From Owenia fusiformis (taxonomy: Eukaryota; Annelida; Polychaeta; Sabellida; Oweniidae), in contig CAIIXF020000005.1 of NCBI GenBank assembly GCA_903813345.2, positions 42,261,394 to 42,325,393 of the forward strand: a stretch of 64,000 bases of DNA, written 5' to 3'. The position numbers were made by a program, and so were the translations under genes. The notes under the pieces were generated by a model, which was not told the DNA's origin, did not search any database, and was given only the letters and a program-made list of their open reading frames with translations. Below, piece after piece: positions 1-13,000 of the stretch. Each line of letters opens with the position of its first letter. The first letter of the stretch is position 1.

Positions 1-800
1 GAAAGCGAGGTCCAAAAAAAAGTTCTCCGAATCAAATGTCCAGGATATTAGTCTTATAGGAAATTTTCTCAGGATTCTGAATCTGCAAACCAAATTTCGA
101 TCAAACTACCGGTTCGGAAGTTATGGCGTTTTGAAAACTCAAAAATCGCTAAATTTGGTGCCCATGTTAAGTCAATGGGAAAAAATATTTTTTTGAAGTG
201 AAAAATACGGAATATAGACTGAGTTCAGCTTCATATAATCAAAGCCTTCAAAAGAAGGGGACCTCAAAAGCCATCTAGCTTCAAAATTTGGACACCGAAA
301 TGCCTAGGTCAAAATCTAGGTCAAATTCATAGGTTTTCCTTATTTTTTCGATTCTGACACTACACTTTAATTATATTCTTCGAAATTTTGTATACATGTA
401 GCCAAGAATATGCTTATAGTGTTAGCTTTTTGCCGTCAGAAAGTATTTTGACCCACTTTTGAGATATGGTGTCCGAAAAGTAGGTCAAAATAAAAAGTTC
501 TCCAAATTTAATATATGAGTTATGAATAAAGAAAGGAATTTTGTCAGGAATCCGAATCTGCAAACCAAATTTCGATCCGACTTCTGGTTCGGAAGTTATG
601 GCGTGTCCGAAAAGTAGGTCAAAATAAAAAATCTCCAAATTTAACGTATGAGTTATGAATTAGGGATAGAATTTTGTCAGAAATCTGAATATGCAAACCA
701 AATTTCGATCCGACTTCCGGTTCGGAAATTATGGCGTTTTGAAATTTCGAGAAAAAACGATCTGATGGTATCCTGATAAAAAGTCAAGAGTAGAGAAGAA
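1..800. repeat. Dispersed repeat family H, long copy
   Basis: No gene is seen here. The stretch is a degenerate repeat with internal duplications: a segment around CCAAATTTCGATC followed by GGTTCGGAAGTTATGGCG occurs near 85-130, 560-605 and 693-740, and a segment around AGTAGGTCAAAATAAAAA occurs near 480 and 615. A diverged second copy lies at 16985-17360, sharing GATTCTGACACTAC, GAATATGCT and CTTTTGCCGTCAGA or close variants in the same order. No coding potential or terminal structure was recognised. Confidence 0.7.
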
Positions 801-812
801 AATATTGAAAAA

Positions 813-1005
813 TTCATCCATCCTTCCTATCTCATCCTATCCTTCCTATCTATCCTTCCTTTGTATCTTTTCCTTCCTATCCTTCCTATCCTATCCTATC
901 CTTTCTTCCTATTCTATTCTATCCTATCCTTCTTTCTTATTCTATCCTATCGTTCTTTCCTATTCTATCCTATCCTACCTTCTATTTTATTTATCCATCT
1001 TTTTC
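813..1005. repeat. Polypyrimidine tandem repeat (TATCC/TTCC)
   Basis: About 190 bases of almost pure pyrimidine on the + strand, built from TATCC, TTCC and TATTC units. The open frame that crosses it (serine, leucine and tyrosine rich) is a by-product of the repeat. The flanks, AAAAAGTCAAG at about 778 and GGAGTCTGAAATTGAAC at about 1074, recur around a different tandem repeat at 30970-31420. Confidence 0.9.
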
Positions 1006-1369
1006 TGGATGACTCAGCTTATTCTGGATGACTCGGCTTATTCTAGATGACTCGGCTAAAAAAAGTCTAGATCTGGAGTCTGAAATTGAACTCGTTCAAT
1101 TTCCAAAATCTAGTTATTCTTTCTTTTGGTTCTTCTACATCCTTGATAGGCTGGGTATCTTTATAGACCAACTGTTCTAGATGTCCCCACTGGACTGCCA
1201 GTAAGCCATTTGTCTAGGCTAGACATTTTCGAATCTCCAAAAACTCCAGGGTAGCATTGGACCTGTGTGATGGAGCACTGTTCTATCAGAAAATGAAATT
1301 TCTTTCACATGTTTTTTATATCTTTGAGGAGTAACCTTTTCTAACACCTCATTTCAGTAATATTCAGAG

Positions 1370-2108
1370 TAAAGGAGAACCCCCGATAAGGAGAGCTTTT
1401 TAGAAGGACACAACTATTTTATTCTGGAAGTGATCATCATGAAATGTTAGCATACTTTTAGAAATGGGGTGAATTTATACATCCTGAAATATCTTTTTTG
1501 AATTATTACAACGTGCGTTTGAAGAACAGTTTTTGTGAAGTGATAAAATTCAATTTTCCATATTTAACCATTACATTTTGCTTAAAATGAATAACTTTCC
1601 CATTACTGTACGAGCAAAATAGAATGTGGCTAAGTAACATAATGAAGCGAAGTCTAAGTTTTCGTAAAGAAATCGATGGGCGCTCCACCAGAAATATATT
1701 TTGAGTATTTTTTACGAATTGGTTCCATTATTCCGTCATTCTCATGAGTGTAAAGGGTCTCAAAAACATATTTCTAGGAAAACTCCCATTGATATCTTTT
1801 ATTTTCTAAGAGTTCAAATAGAACTTATCTTATAATTGTGACACTCTGTTCCTATCCTACCAGGCCATACACGGATTTTAACCACAAATAAAGAGTCTAA
1901 CCTTAAAAAACGAGTTCATTGCCTTGCAAAAAATGTTCTTAAAAAGCAATTTTTATATCACACATGTTGGTTTTGGGAATATCTAAGATCACCCAATATC
2001 TAAGATCATCTCTGAGGTATTGTTGAACTTCCATAATGATCACATCCAGAATAAAAAAGCAATGACCTTTTAAAAAGCTCTCCTTATCAGGGGTTCTCCT
2101 TTTGCTCC
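1370..2108. mobile_element. MITE-like element with inverted ends
   Basis: The left end (about 1370-1445) and the reverse complement of the right end (about 2030-2106) share AAAGGAGAACCCC, GATAAGGAGAGCTTTTTA and TTATTCTGGA with few changes. No open frame inside resembles a transposase, so this is best read as a non-autonomous DNA transposon of about 740 bp. The family and the target-site duplication were not resolved. Confidence 0.7.
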
Positions 2109-2984
2109 TGGTTCAAGAAAAACAGGGTTGGTCTTTCCTTATTTGAAATCACCGAGTGACACCACTACCTTTTCAGAAAAATGTCATCTCGATTTGAGTA
2201 GCCTTTTATGGCAAATGCCACTCTTCTTGCTTACTGATTCTATCCTGTTGATAACATGCATATCTATGAAGATCCCTAGCTAGATCAGGGATGTAGACAA
2301 ACTGAAAGAACAAATAATTAGGAGCTCTGGATGGTACTCCCGCAGAGATCCATCAATTATGCCAGTGACTTTCATGTCTTAAGCAAATAATCCGATCAGA
2401 AGGTGGGCTTATTGAGCCATATGATGGACAGGCTGAAGAAGAAATGAATTTGTTTTATAAGCATACACATGTATTTTAAGCAACTACGGTTCAAAAACTG
2501 AATGAAAATAATGTATTATAATATCCACTTATGAAAGTCTTGTGACAATGATGCAAGTTTAAACTGAACGGTAAAATTGGGTAGAAAAAAGCTAATGTTT
2601 GCAAAAACGCTCCTTTCAGTACAAATGAACTCCCCTAGTGTTAATTAACAATTATTGGAACAATTTATCATTGGAACATTTTGGAATCATCTCGTCTTTG
2701 GATATTGAACTTATAATCGAGGATTAATCAAGGATATTAATCTACGCTGAGATTGTGGACACCTCCCTGAAATCCATTTAATTATTACCTTTATATCATT
2801 GTAATCTCTTTATTTTTTGTTTTTGTAAATAGATTTTGAAAACATTAATTAATCTTTGTCTATTGTCTTCGCATTATCTGTCATAGACCATAACACAATC
2901 AAAAACATTTCTGTAAAAGAACTTCAAAAAATGAACGCTGATACTTAAAAAATGAATGCCAAAAAAGTGAACGCATTCCCTTCA
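2109..2984. other. Unassigned sequence, no gene seen
   Basis: AT-rich sequence without a convincing exon, RNA gene or recognised repeat boundary. It lies upstream of the transmembrane exon of the kinase gene and is presumably intronic. Confidence 0.5.
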
Positions 2985-3395
2985 GACTTTTCATATTTTA
3001 TATGTGAATACTATAAGCATGGCACACTGTCTAATGACACTTTGGGTAGTAGGCCGCCATTTTGAAAAATGGCCACCATTTTTACATTTTTTACTATAAC
3101 TCAAAAAGTATTAATGGAGTGATTTTGTTCATATTTGATATGTGAATACTTTAAGTATGGCACATTGTCTAATAAAACTTTTGGGAGTAGTCGGCCATTT
3201 TGAAAAATGGCCACCATTTTTATGTGTTATTTTACATTTCTTATCATAACTCAAAAAGTAATAGAGCGATTTTGTTCATATTTGATATTTTAATACTCAT
3301 AAGGATTGCATACTGTCTTATGAAATTTTGGGTGATTTCTGTTCGATGGGATTCGCTTCACTTTGGCGTTGCCGTTGTTCTGGTTTTGTACCTCC
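2985..3395 (+). repeat. Hairpin-headed repeat family D, 3' fragment
   Basis: Contains the family D body (CTAATGACACTTT, then GCCGCCATTTTGAAAAATGG) three times in diverged form, and ends with the typical family D tail at about 3341-3395 (GTTCGATGGGATTCGC, then GGCGTTGCCGTTGTTCTGG). The head hairpin and TCCG tract are missing. The short open frame at 3200-3412 is a by-product of this repeat. Confidence 0.8.
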
Positions 3396-3904
3396 CCCAA
3401 CCTCCAACTTGAGTGTCAGCGAGTGGGAAAAATTGAGGTGCCTGATATTCTGACCAAGGTGTTCAGTTTTGGACCAAGGTGTCCACAATTTGAAGGAAGG
3501 TATTCAACATTTGTAAGTCACTCATGTTAGGTGTTCCCAAGTTGACAGGCCTGAAAAATGGGTATGAGACAAAGTGAACAGATCACCAGACTCAGTCCAT
3601 AAATGACCAGAAGTTTCCCTCTAAATGACCCTGTACCTACAAATTTTGAAATGTTGTATCTTTTTTTCAGGGACACCCTTGGATTCTGAAACATTGCAAT
3701 CTTATGTAACTTTCCATAAGGAACAAAATGATATATAACATGATACGGTGGCAATATGTATGAGTTAATGGGGGGTGCATATATATGAAACACCCTGTAC
3801 ACTAGGTTTGCATAACGTAATAAAACAATTGATTTGTACTGAAACATGCATAAAGAAAACATTTTTAAATGGAATTGATTTTTTGATCATGTTGTATGTT
3901 ATAG
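3396..3904. other. Intron sequence before the transmembrane exon
   Basis: No exon or repeat recognised. It ends with a weak acceptor, TATGTTATAG, at 3895-3904. Open frames on both strands here are short and mutually overlapping and show no family resemblance. Confidence 0.5.
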
Positions 3905-4050
3905 CGCCTGACGTGAAATCTGGGGACCTGTTATATTTGATCATTGTTCCACTGGGACTTGTACTTCTGACGGTAATTGGATGTCTTGTCCTATTCTGCC
4001 ACCGTAAAAAACAACCTAAAAAAGCTTCTAAAGCGTGGCAAGAAAATATG
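3905..4050 (+). CDS. RTK exon: transmembrane segment
   Basis: Starts inside a codon (phase 1) after the acceptor at 3903-3904 and ends with ATG before the donor GTAGGT at 4051. It encodes a short extracellular stub (APDVKSGD), a helix of about 23 hydrophobic residues ([20 protein letters not shown] onward) and a basic stop-transfer segment ([12 protein letters not shown]). The next 14.5 kb are intron. The phase-0 end matches the next exon exactly. Confidence 0.88.
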
Positions 4051-7000
4051 GTAGGTAATTTACTCTGACTCATGCTACTTTAATCCAAAGACTTCTACCT
4101 CGAGATAGATGTCTTTATATAATCTTATGCAACAGAAACTGGTTGTAAACAAGTTCTAGAAGTTCATTTGAGAAGTGGTTCCATTGGCCACGACATGTAA
4201 TTATACATGTAACTGTAATACATGTATAACTCAGTCAAATAAAATCAATGTTCATTTATCTGCTTGTGCTTTTGATTTTTATCACACCCCTGAGTGCTAC
4301 ATTGTGATCAGTTTGCCGGGAGGGTGGTCAGCAGTCAAGTGGGTTGTCAGGTGGGCATCTTCAGGTTTCCAGTCAAACCGTTTCATCTGGGATCATCTGA
4401 TATTTGAGATGTTTCTACGAGGAGTCCCATGATTGCTCGATATATCGATATGCTCGAAAGGAAGTCCCAAATATCGATACACGTTTTTTCCAAAATCTTC
4501 TAAATGTTTGACTTTTTTAGAAATTACTTCTATATTATTAGTTTGGCTGCTCAGTGGAATAAAGCCCCCCCCCCCAACTGTTGTGTCAAAGCAAGCAGAA
4601 TGTAATTCTTATATATACCGGAAATGGCCTCAGGTTTGAACGGAATTATTTTTATCTCACATCTTTTTAGTATTATTTGTGCCAGTGACCAGTGCATTGA
4701 AAAAGAACTGTCACAATTCGAGTATGAGTACATATACCCTATATCTAAGTACAATACTGGCAGTAAAACATACCATAGTGACTGTAATCCCACTGGATAC
4801 TTGTCCCGGGCGATAATATGGGACAATATAATTTCTGCCGCCAAAAACCAAACCGGAAGTAGCACTTCACGTACCAATTACTATGTAAACCCAGGGATTT
4901 ATTACTCCTTACTTACATTATTGATATCAGGAGACATTTCCACTAACCCTGGACCCATTAAATACAAATTTCCGTGCACTGTGTGCGCCAAAGGAGTACG
5001 GAAAAACCAACATGGCCTACTTTGTGATATGTGTGAGCTATGGACTCATAGAAAATGTTTAAACATGTCCACCAACCAATATTTTGAACTTTCTAACAGT
5101 ACTGAAGGCCATATTTGTAACAAATGTGTAGCCCCTACGATTCCAAATACTGTACCAGATGTAATTTCTAACATTCTAACTAATACTGAACATACAGGAA
5201 CCGATGATGATGTTTCGTATTCAATCCCAAAATTGGGTAAAAAGGGGCTTATTATCGCTGCATATAACATTAATAGCCTTGTTGCACACCTCGACCATCT
5301 GAAACAGGCATTAGCTAATGACTCTATCCATGTCCTCTGTCTATCTGAAACTAAGCTCGATGAACGTATAAATAACACTGAACTTCATATACCTGGATAT
5401 AACCTTATCTCTCGGAAGGATCGAAACCGGCATGGCGGTGGTGTTGCATGCTATGTGAGGAACACAATCGCTGCGTTTGATCGTCCTGATATAAACACCA
5501 ACAACCTAGAACTTACCTGGACTGAAATCAGGATCCCGAACACCAAACACATTACAATCGGTAGTGTTTATCGTCCACCCGGACCAGTCATTATAGACTG
5601 GTACAACAATCTCTCGAACTCCATATCCCAGATTAAAATGACAACACAATCTCTAACATATTTACTTGGGGACTTTAATCTGGATGCATCAACAAATGCC
5701 CTGGATGATCTCACCCAAATCACAAATGAACTTGGACTGCAACAACTTATCAAGCAACCCACAAGAGTGACCCCTTCGTCAGCAACCACAATCGATCTCA
5801 TATTTGCTGACTCAAATAAACCTGTCATAGGGGGGGGGGGGGGTGTACACCCTTGGCATAACTGACCACTACTTGATCTACTGTAACATAGATATGAATG
5901 TACAAAGGCCACCAAGTAAACATATTTATTGTAGAAACTTCAAGAATCTTTCAAAAACTGAATTTTTGGCTGACTTAAAAGCTTTTCCCTGGCCTAAATT
6001 TTTATCTGCAAGTAATGTTAACATTGCATGGGAAACCTTTGCATCGTTCTTCAGTGCTGTGTGCGAAATCCATGCGCCTTTGCGCAGGTGTAAAATAAGA
6101 TCTGATAGCATACCGTGGATGAACGATGACATAAGGAAGCTCATGCAAGGTCGAGATTACTTGAAAAAGAAAGCCTCCAAGGCAATAGGTAAAGAGACTC
6201 AGCAATCTCTCTTTAACTCCTACAAAATAATTAGGAACAAGGTAACAACTGAGCTCAAAAAAGCAAAATCATGCTATTTTCATAATCTTATAGTTGAAAA
6301 CATGTCAAAATCTGATTGTCTCTGGTCCACTATTAATAAAATTTTGCCAAACTCTAAAGGGACCACAATTGCTGCCCTAGAGGTAGATGGTAATACTATT
6401 GCAAATGATAAAGACATTGCCTCTGCTTTCAATATGTTTTTCTCAACAATAGGTAGCAAATTCGCGGAGAAGTTCAGCCCTGTTCAGGTAACCTCTAAGC
6501 ACACCACCTGTGAGTCAAAATTCACATTCTCCCCACTTGGGTACCAAGAGGTCCAAAAGCAGCTGCTGAACTTGTCTGCCAAAAAGGCAACGGGAACGGA
6601 TGGTATCTCGGGAAGATTGTTAAAAATTGCAGCCCCCGAGATATCTATCCCCCTGACAACCCTTTTTAACCTTTCTCTAATGACAGGGGAAATACCTGAT
6701 CAGTGGAGGAAGGCTAAAGTTACGCCAATCTATAAAGATGGCTCCAATTTGAATACTTCAAACTACAGACCAATATCTGTTCTACCAGTCTGTCTAAAAG
6801 TATTTGAAAAATTTGTACACAATCAATTATATACTTACCTGACTGACAATAATATCTTAGCTGTTCATCAGTCGGGTTTCAGGCCCAAACATTCCACGCA
6901 GACCGCACTTGTAAATGTTACTGATTATATACTTAACAACACCCAAAATGGGCTTTTAACGGGTGTAGTATATCTTGATTTGAAAAAAGCCTTTGACACC

Positions 7001-10000
7001 GTCGATGTTAACCTAATGCTCGTGAAAATGCAAAACATCGGTGTCAGAGACAAAGAATTGTCTTGGTTCAGCAGTTATCTCATTGGTCGAAGTCAATGTG
7101 TAAGTATAAATGGCAAAGTGTCATCTTCATTACCAGTCGAGTATGGAGTACCTCAGGGCTCTGTACTGGGGCCTCTGCTTTTTATTCTCTACATAAACGA
7201 CCTCCAAAATCAAATTAAAGACTCCAAAGTCACTCTCTATGCAGATGACACTGCCATATTTTACCATGCCAAAGATATTCACTCTATTAAAGCAAAGTTA
7301 ACAGCTGACATGAATGTGGTACACAAATGGCTGTGCTCAAATAAATTAACATTAAATGTCAAGAAGACTAAATTCATGGTGTATGGGTCATCCCAGAAAC
7401 TGTCAAAGGTAGATGAAAGTGACGACATAGTCATAAATGGAGAAAAAATTGAACAAGTCGACGCTTTCAAATATCTTGGTTTGTGGTTTGATCCAACACT
7501 CACTTGGAAAACACATATAACCAAAACTTGTACAAAATTGTCACAAAGGTTAGGGGTCATTGGGAGAGTGAGAGATTCTCTTACCCTCAATACAACCAAA
7601 CTTTTAATCCAATCTACCATCACACCCATTTTTGATTATGGTGATGCTGTCATCTCTGGATGCAGCTCACAACTCTTAGATAAAATTCAGAGATTCCAAA
7701 ACCTTGCTGGTAGATTGATAGTTAAATGTGCCCCACGTACCCCATCCCAGGATGTTAGAAATACTCTGAAGTGGCCATCCATAAGAGAGAGGCAGGACAT
7801 GCACAACCTGACACTAATGTATAAGGTAGTGAATGGACTGGTTCCCACTTATATGCAGGACAGTTTTACCTTAACTAAGGACACTCACAACTATGGTACT
7901 CGTGCTACAACTAACAAATGTATTTTTATTAAACAAAATTGTAATAATGCAGGCACACAAACTTTTAGTCACAGAGCATCTGTTCTCTGGAACAAGGCAC
8001 CTTTAGATTTAAAGGAATCTGCCTCAGTGAAATCTTTTAAAGTTCATCTAAAAAAGCAATTCCTTGCTTCAATTAGTGAATAATTGTAATTTTACATGTC
8101 TTAATATGCTCAAATGTCAAGTGTGACAATTACTTTTAATGCTTATTTTTATCGACTAGTCATATAGTATTTTTACACATATTAATGTACTGTTTTTACA
8201 AATTTCTAATTTTATGATATGTATTGTCACATATTTTATTGTTAAATGTAGTGTGTATGTGTGTCTGCAGGGTTCTAATGGAAACAAGAAAACATATGTA
8301 TTTCTTATTAGATATCCCTGAATAAATAAAATCTAAATAAAAAAAGATAAAAAAAGTTGTTCTCTATGTTTCATGTAAATGCATATAGCTGGGCTTTAAA
8401 CAGAAGATCAGATTAATGATAATTTCATGTCTTCTTGTGATGTTAAGTTGGTTTGTAGTTATAGTTTGAGGTTGATCCGAGAAAAGTTATTTTTGCTTCT
8501 GTTTGAAGGTTTGAAGAGTTTTACAAAGCAGGAAGAGCAGACTTGCAATAGGTTTCTAAATCCTAAATTCATGGTGTTCACGAAGATTACGACCCCAAGG
8601 GTTACGGAATTTAATCAATATAAACTGGAGCCGTTAAAGGCAGAATCAGATCCGGTGATTTTAAGAAAATAGACATAAAAAGGAATGACATGAGCCAGAA
8701 ATATTCTAAAATTGAAAAAAAAAATTGTTGGGCTGCTAGCTAGATCTGATTCTCTCTTTAACTATTTTGCACATAAAATTATCAATTTGAATTTTTCTCC
8801 GGGTTTCTAAGAAAGGCCACTGAAGTTGTGAAAGCACTTTTTCAAAACTGCTTCCATGAAGGCAGCCAGAACAATGTAATGCAGCTTGATAATACAACCA
8901 GTCTAGTCTTTTAAGAAGATATTTAGGAGCTGTGTTGAACAAGACAGTTCTGCAGTCAAAATGTGGGCAAATGAACGAATTAAAAGTAGTTTCAATGTGT
9001 TGAGAGGTCATCATGTTTTTATTAGTATCTTTAGTGGACCAAGCATTTTACTAATTTTGTCGAAAATATCATTTATATGCTGACTATGTGTCAGACAAGG
9101 CTCAAAAGTTTAGCCAAGATGTTTATGTAGATTGACTCTCTCAATTTCCATATTATTTAGGTGAGATGATCTAACATTGTCTAATTTCATTTTTGATCTG
9201 TGAAAAATAATTTCTCAGCTTTTTTCACGTTTAAACTGTAATCCCCATGTTCTTGACCAAAGCTCAGTATTCTGGAGATTTGAGGTTACAATGTTATCAA
9301 TTTGAGGAGGATTTTTAGGGTCAAAGGAAAAGTGAAGTGATGTATCATCCGCATTGATGTAGCACTGTTTAAGTTATCAGGAAGATCATTGATGTAGAGG
9401 ATAAAGAGAGGAGGACCAAGTATAGAGCCCTGGGATACTCCACAGTTTATGAATCCAGATTCTGATGAAACAGATGAGTCACCACCAACTAAGATAAGAT
9501 TCAATAATTATAAATAACTGTCCATGGATACCATAGGCTTTTTATTGTTTAAGTTGCTTTACCTTGATCAAAATTATATGAAAGAAAATGCTCCATTGCT
9601 AGTAGCGGAGAATGAGCACCATGTCCATGTAAAAAGCTGAATTGATGTTTAAAAAGAAGTTCATTTGTCAACAGGCGGTTTTTTATTCTGTCAGCAAGAA
9701 TCTTTTCTAAAAGTTTAGAAATAGTACTTAACGATGGAAATGATAATCATACTGAATTTTTAAACTATTTTATAAGTATTGTGTCATTTGTTATATATAA
9801 AACATACAGGGTGATCCAGAAGTAACGTCAAAGATGTTGTAATTTCAAAAGTATTCATCAGATCTTCATGAAATTTGGTATACATGTACCCACAACATTT
9901 CTGAGTTACCATCTCAAAGATTGGAATTCAATCATTTCATTGGTTGAAATTATGGTTGCTATAGTAACCCGATATCGCGTAACCCGGGGCAAATTACTTA

Positions 10001-13000
10001 ACGTGTAATGCGTAATCTCAAAATATCAACAAGATCTGAAATTGTTATATCCTCAACATTTTATTTCACAACAATATAAATCATACTATTGCACAGTTAC
10101 TAATAATAGTTCATTCTACATAATTGCCACCATTTGCAACACATTTCTCATGTCTGGATACCCATTCCTTGAACACAGAATTAAATCCATTAGAACTCAT
10201 TCCTTGTAGGGCTAGTACTACGGCATTTTTCAATTCCTCACAGGATTGAAAATTATTTCCACTAAGGTTTCTTTTTAGTTCCCCATACAAATAAAAGTCA
10301 CTGGGGGCAAGATCAGGTGAATAAGGGGCATGTTCAAGTTGTTGAAATCCAAGTGTTTGGACTGTGTTGCTGGTCAGGATTGCAGTGTGCGTAGGGGCAT
10401 TGTCCCAATGCAAGATAAACTGCTGCAGATGTCCGGGACGCTTTTTCCTCAGGGAACGTTGAAGATCACGCTTCAGAACCTGAAAAACAAATGTTTAATG
10501 GTTGTTAAACCAGTTGTTTCATTGATTGGATTTGGATTTGAATCATGGCCATGGAGTTATAATTATATTGACAGTGAACAACATTTAAATACTTTAATTT
10601 AAAAATAAAATTCACAGTATGATGTATTATTAGAACAAATGATATCTTACCTTTGCAATGTAAACGGCATTAATTCTCTGGCCAATGGGAACAAAATGGG
10701 TTAACACCATTCCTCTAATGTCAAAGAATGTCACAACCATTTGTTTCTTTTGTGGAATTCCTGGTACTATTTTAGGCTTGGTTGGTGTTGGGGAGTTGTC
10801 ATGTTTCCACGATGAACTTTGTTGCGTGGTCTCTGGGATGTAGAATGATAGCAATGATTCGTCACTCGTAATGATCTTGTTAAGAAAGTCATCTCCATCT
10901 CTCCGATATTTTGCAAGAAAGTCCCTTGAAGCCTTAACACGCCGGTCTTTCTGCTCCTGTGTCAAGTCATGCGGCACCCATTTAGCAGACACCTTCTTTA
11001 ACAGACAGTTCTTTGTCAGTATCCGTTGCACAGTCCCATAGCTCAGATCGTGTTTTTCAGCCAATTCTCTGATAGAAATTTGCCTATTGTCCATAACATC
11101 AGCTTCAATTGCTTTGATGGTTTGATCATCGAATGACGACACTGGCCTAACTCCTCGCTGCTTGTCTACCACTTCATCATATCCACTGGAATACTTGTTA
11201 AACCACCTGTAAATGTTTCTCTCAGCAATGGCAGCTTTACCATATGCCTTCTTTATCTGTCTTATAGTCTCTTTTACACCTTTCCCCAACTTTACACAGA
11301 ACTTAATGTTTGTTCTTTGCTCTATTTTACTCTGACTTGGCGCCATCTTGAATTGGGTGGGTTAGTGTCCTTGGTCATGTTAGTATTTGTCATGGATGAT
11401 GGAAGCAATTCAAAGAAATTGAAAGCTTTTTATGAATGCCTATTGTGACATCACAACTATTACATATTTGTTACCATGGCAACAAATATAAAAATCATAG
11501 AAAACAAACAATGAACATTTTCAAATGTTACTGACTTTTTAAATTAGAGAAATTCACAAAAACGTTATGGTTTCTCTTCAATTTGCCCCGGGTTACGCGA
11601 TATCGGGTTACTATAGCAACCATAATTTCAACCAATGAAATGATTGAATTCCAATCTTTGAGATGGTAACTCAGAAATGTTGTGGGTACATGTATACCAA
11701 ATTTCATGAAGATCTGATGAATACTTTTGAAATTACAATGTCTTTGACGTTACTTCTGGATCACCCTGTATATTCAAGAACTGAATAATGGTATTAAGTG
11801 TAATTTTGAAGGCACTATTTAAACTTTAAATTCTGAAATCTGTACTCTTAAAAATGTATTTTTTAAAAACAAATGGAAAATGATTAAAACATAACTTACT
11901 ATACATTATTGTAATTAATTGTATCATTGTATTTCTGTATCGTAAAAACCTAAATTAGAATAAACTATATTTGAAAAAGAAAAAAAAGAAATAGTAACGT
12001 GTTATGGGTCTATAATTTGTTATATTGGTTTTGTCATTTTTCTTGAAAATTGGGCCAACACTTCCAGTCTTCCAAGAATTTGGAAATGTTTTATTTGTAA
12101 GAAGTTTATTAAATAATATATTTATATTTTATAGTGGTCAGTCTTACAATTCAACAAAATATAAAACAATTAATTACAATTTTACCCAGCCCACCTTATC
12201 TGGTTAGTTGTTATTGACTAATATTTGCTAAAACAGTGCTATGGTCAGACCCACCAATTATATCCACATGGTCAAACTTGGGGTTTGCCAGGTTTGTTCA
12301 GCAGTTTGGCTAGGTGATCTATAACAGAATCCCATTAGAATATTTTTATTGTTGGTATTTAATTCTGTGAACAGACAATCTAATCTATCAATATTAAATT
12401 GGGGAGGTTATGTGTATATATTATAAGGCCTCTTCCATGATCTGAGTATAGTGAGTTGTAATTTCAAAGTTACAAGAATCCATTTTTGTTTTTGAGATGC
12501 CTGCCTCGCATAAGCTAATTAATAATGGCAGGGTTTATATTTTTACTCTCAATTTTAAAGACAACTATGCTGTTAATGTTTGAAAAAAGACAAACTAGGT
12601 CACCATCCAGATTCGGACCAGCATTTGGATGAACATCACCTGCTAAGAGGAGAGGAGTAATATCATATTTGGAGAATACAAAAAAATGAAGCTTCCTGGA
12701 AGCAACTCAATAGCAGTTTAATTGCTACAATAAAAGCATGAGGTCTTGAAACACATTTGACATAGATACTTAATTGAAGGAAGAAAACAATGGGGATTAC
12801 GATGAAAATAGAACAGAAGCTAATTAAGTAACCAGCTAGTAAAATTAGACTTTATAACTGTCTGTAGCCATAGAGAATGCTCACACATGTCATAAGAATG
12901 AGAAATAAATATTGTGATTGTACTTAGTTAGCCAAGTAATGTATGACAGGTTGTGTGATGTATGCATTTGAGCCTACAGGCTGAAATACATGTATAAAAA

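Larger units (their letters stand above)
4560..8360 (+). mobile_element. Non-LTR retrotransposon, CR1/L2 group, near full length
   Basis: About 3.8 kb. One open frame (4624-8083, broken only at a G14 run) encodes an N-terminal region with a 2A-like motif, a PHD-type zinc finger, an APE-type endonuclease and a reverse transcriptase. The 3' end has AATAAATAAA at 8321 and an A-rich tail to about 8356. The element sits in an intron of the kinase gene in the same orientation. The 5' boundary and target-site duplication were not determined. Clade assignment to CR1/L2 rests on domain order and motif style only. Confidence 0.88.
9805..11770 (-). mobile_element. Mariner transposon, intact, with 189-bp inverted ends
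   Basis: Terminal inverted repeats 9807-9995 and 11580-11768 begin CAGGGTGATCC and appear to differ at only a couple of positions. TA dinucleotides flank both ends (9805-9806, 11769-11770), the usual mariner target duplication. Inside, the minus strand encodes a complete DD34D transposase in two exons. The near-identity of the ends and the open frame mark a recent insertion. It landed inside the older LINE relic 8736-12680. Confidence 0.95.
8736..12680 (-). pseudogene. Decayed CR1/L2-like LINE split by a mariner insertion
   Basis: Reading the minus strand from 12680: a 2A-like remnant (GDVHPNAGP), endonuclease remnants (for example [12 protein letters not shown] near 12300), then after the mariner the reverse transcriptase remnants [17 protein letters not shown] and [12 protein letters not shown] (about 9730-9600), [19 protein letters not shown] (about 9440-9380), and a C-terminal piece with FICPHFDC, then [20 protein letters not shown] and [11 protein letters not shown] (9014-8736). 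Stops and frame changes occur throughout, so it is dead. It is clearly a different and older element than the LINE at 4560-8360. Confidence 0.82.

Noticed and set aside
805-1050. Open frame across the pyrimidine repeat
   Set aside because: Low-complexity by-product of TATCC/TTCC units.
3775-3904. Upstream extension of the transmembrane exon frame from a methionine at 3775
   Set aside because: The part before 3905 has no receptor-like content, and a 3' splice site at 3903-3904 gives the usual phase-1 boundary before a transmembrane exon.
5830-5865. Programmed ribosomal frameshift in the LINE
   Set aside because: No slippery heptamer with downstream structure was seen; a G14 run is explained better by mutation or read error.
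8427-8672. Frame of 81 codons between the two LINEs
   Set aside because: No family resemblance, no splice sites that would join it to the kinase gene.
10330-10602. Plus-strand frame of 90 codons
   Set aside because: Lies antisense over the mariner transposase exon 2 and intron, which explain the sequence.
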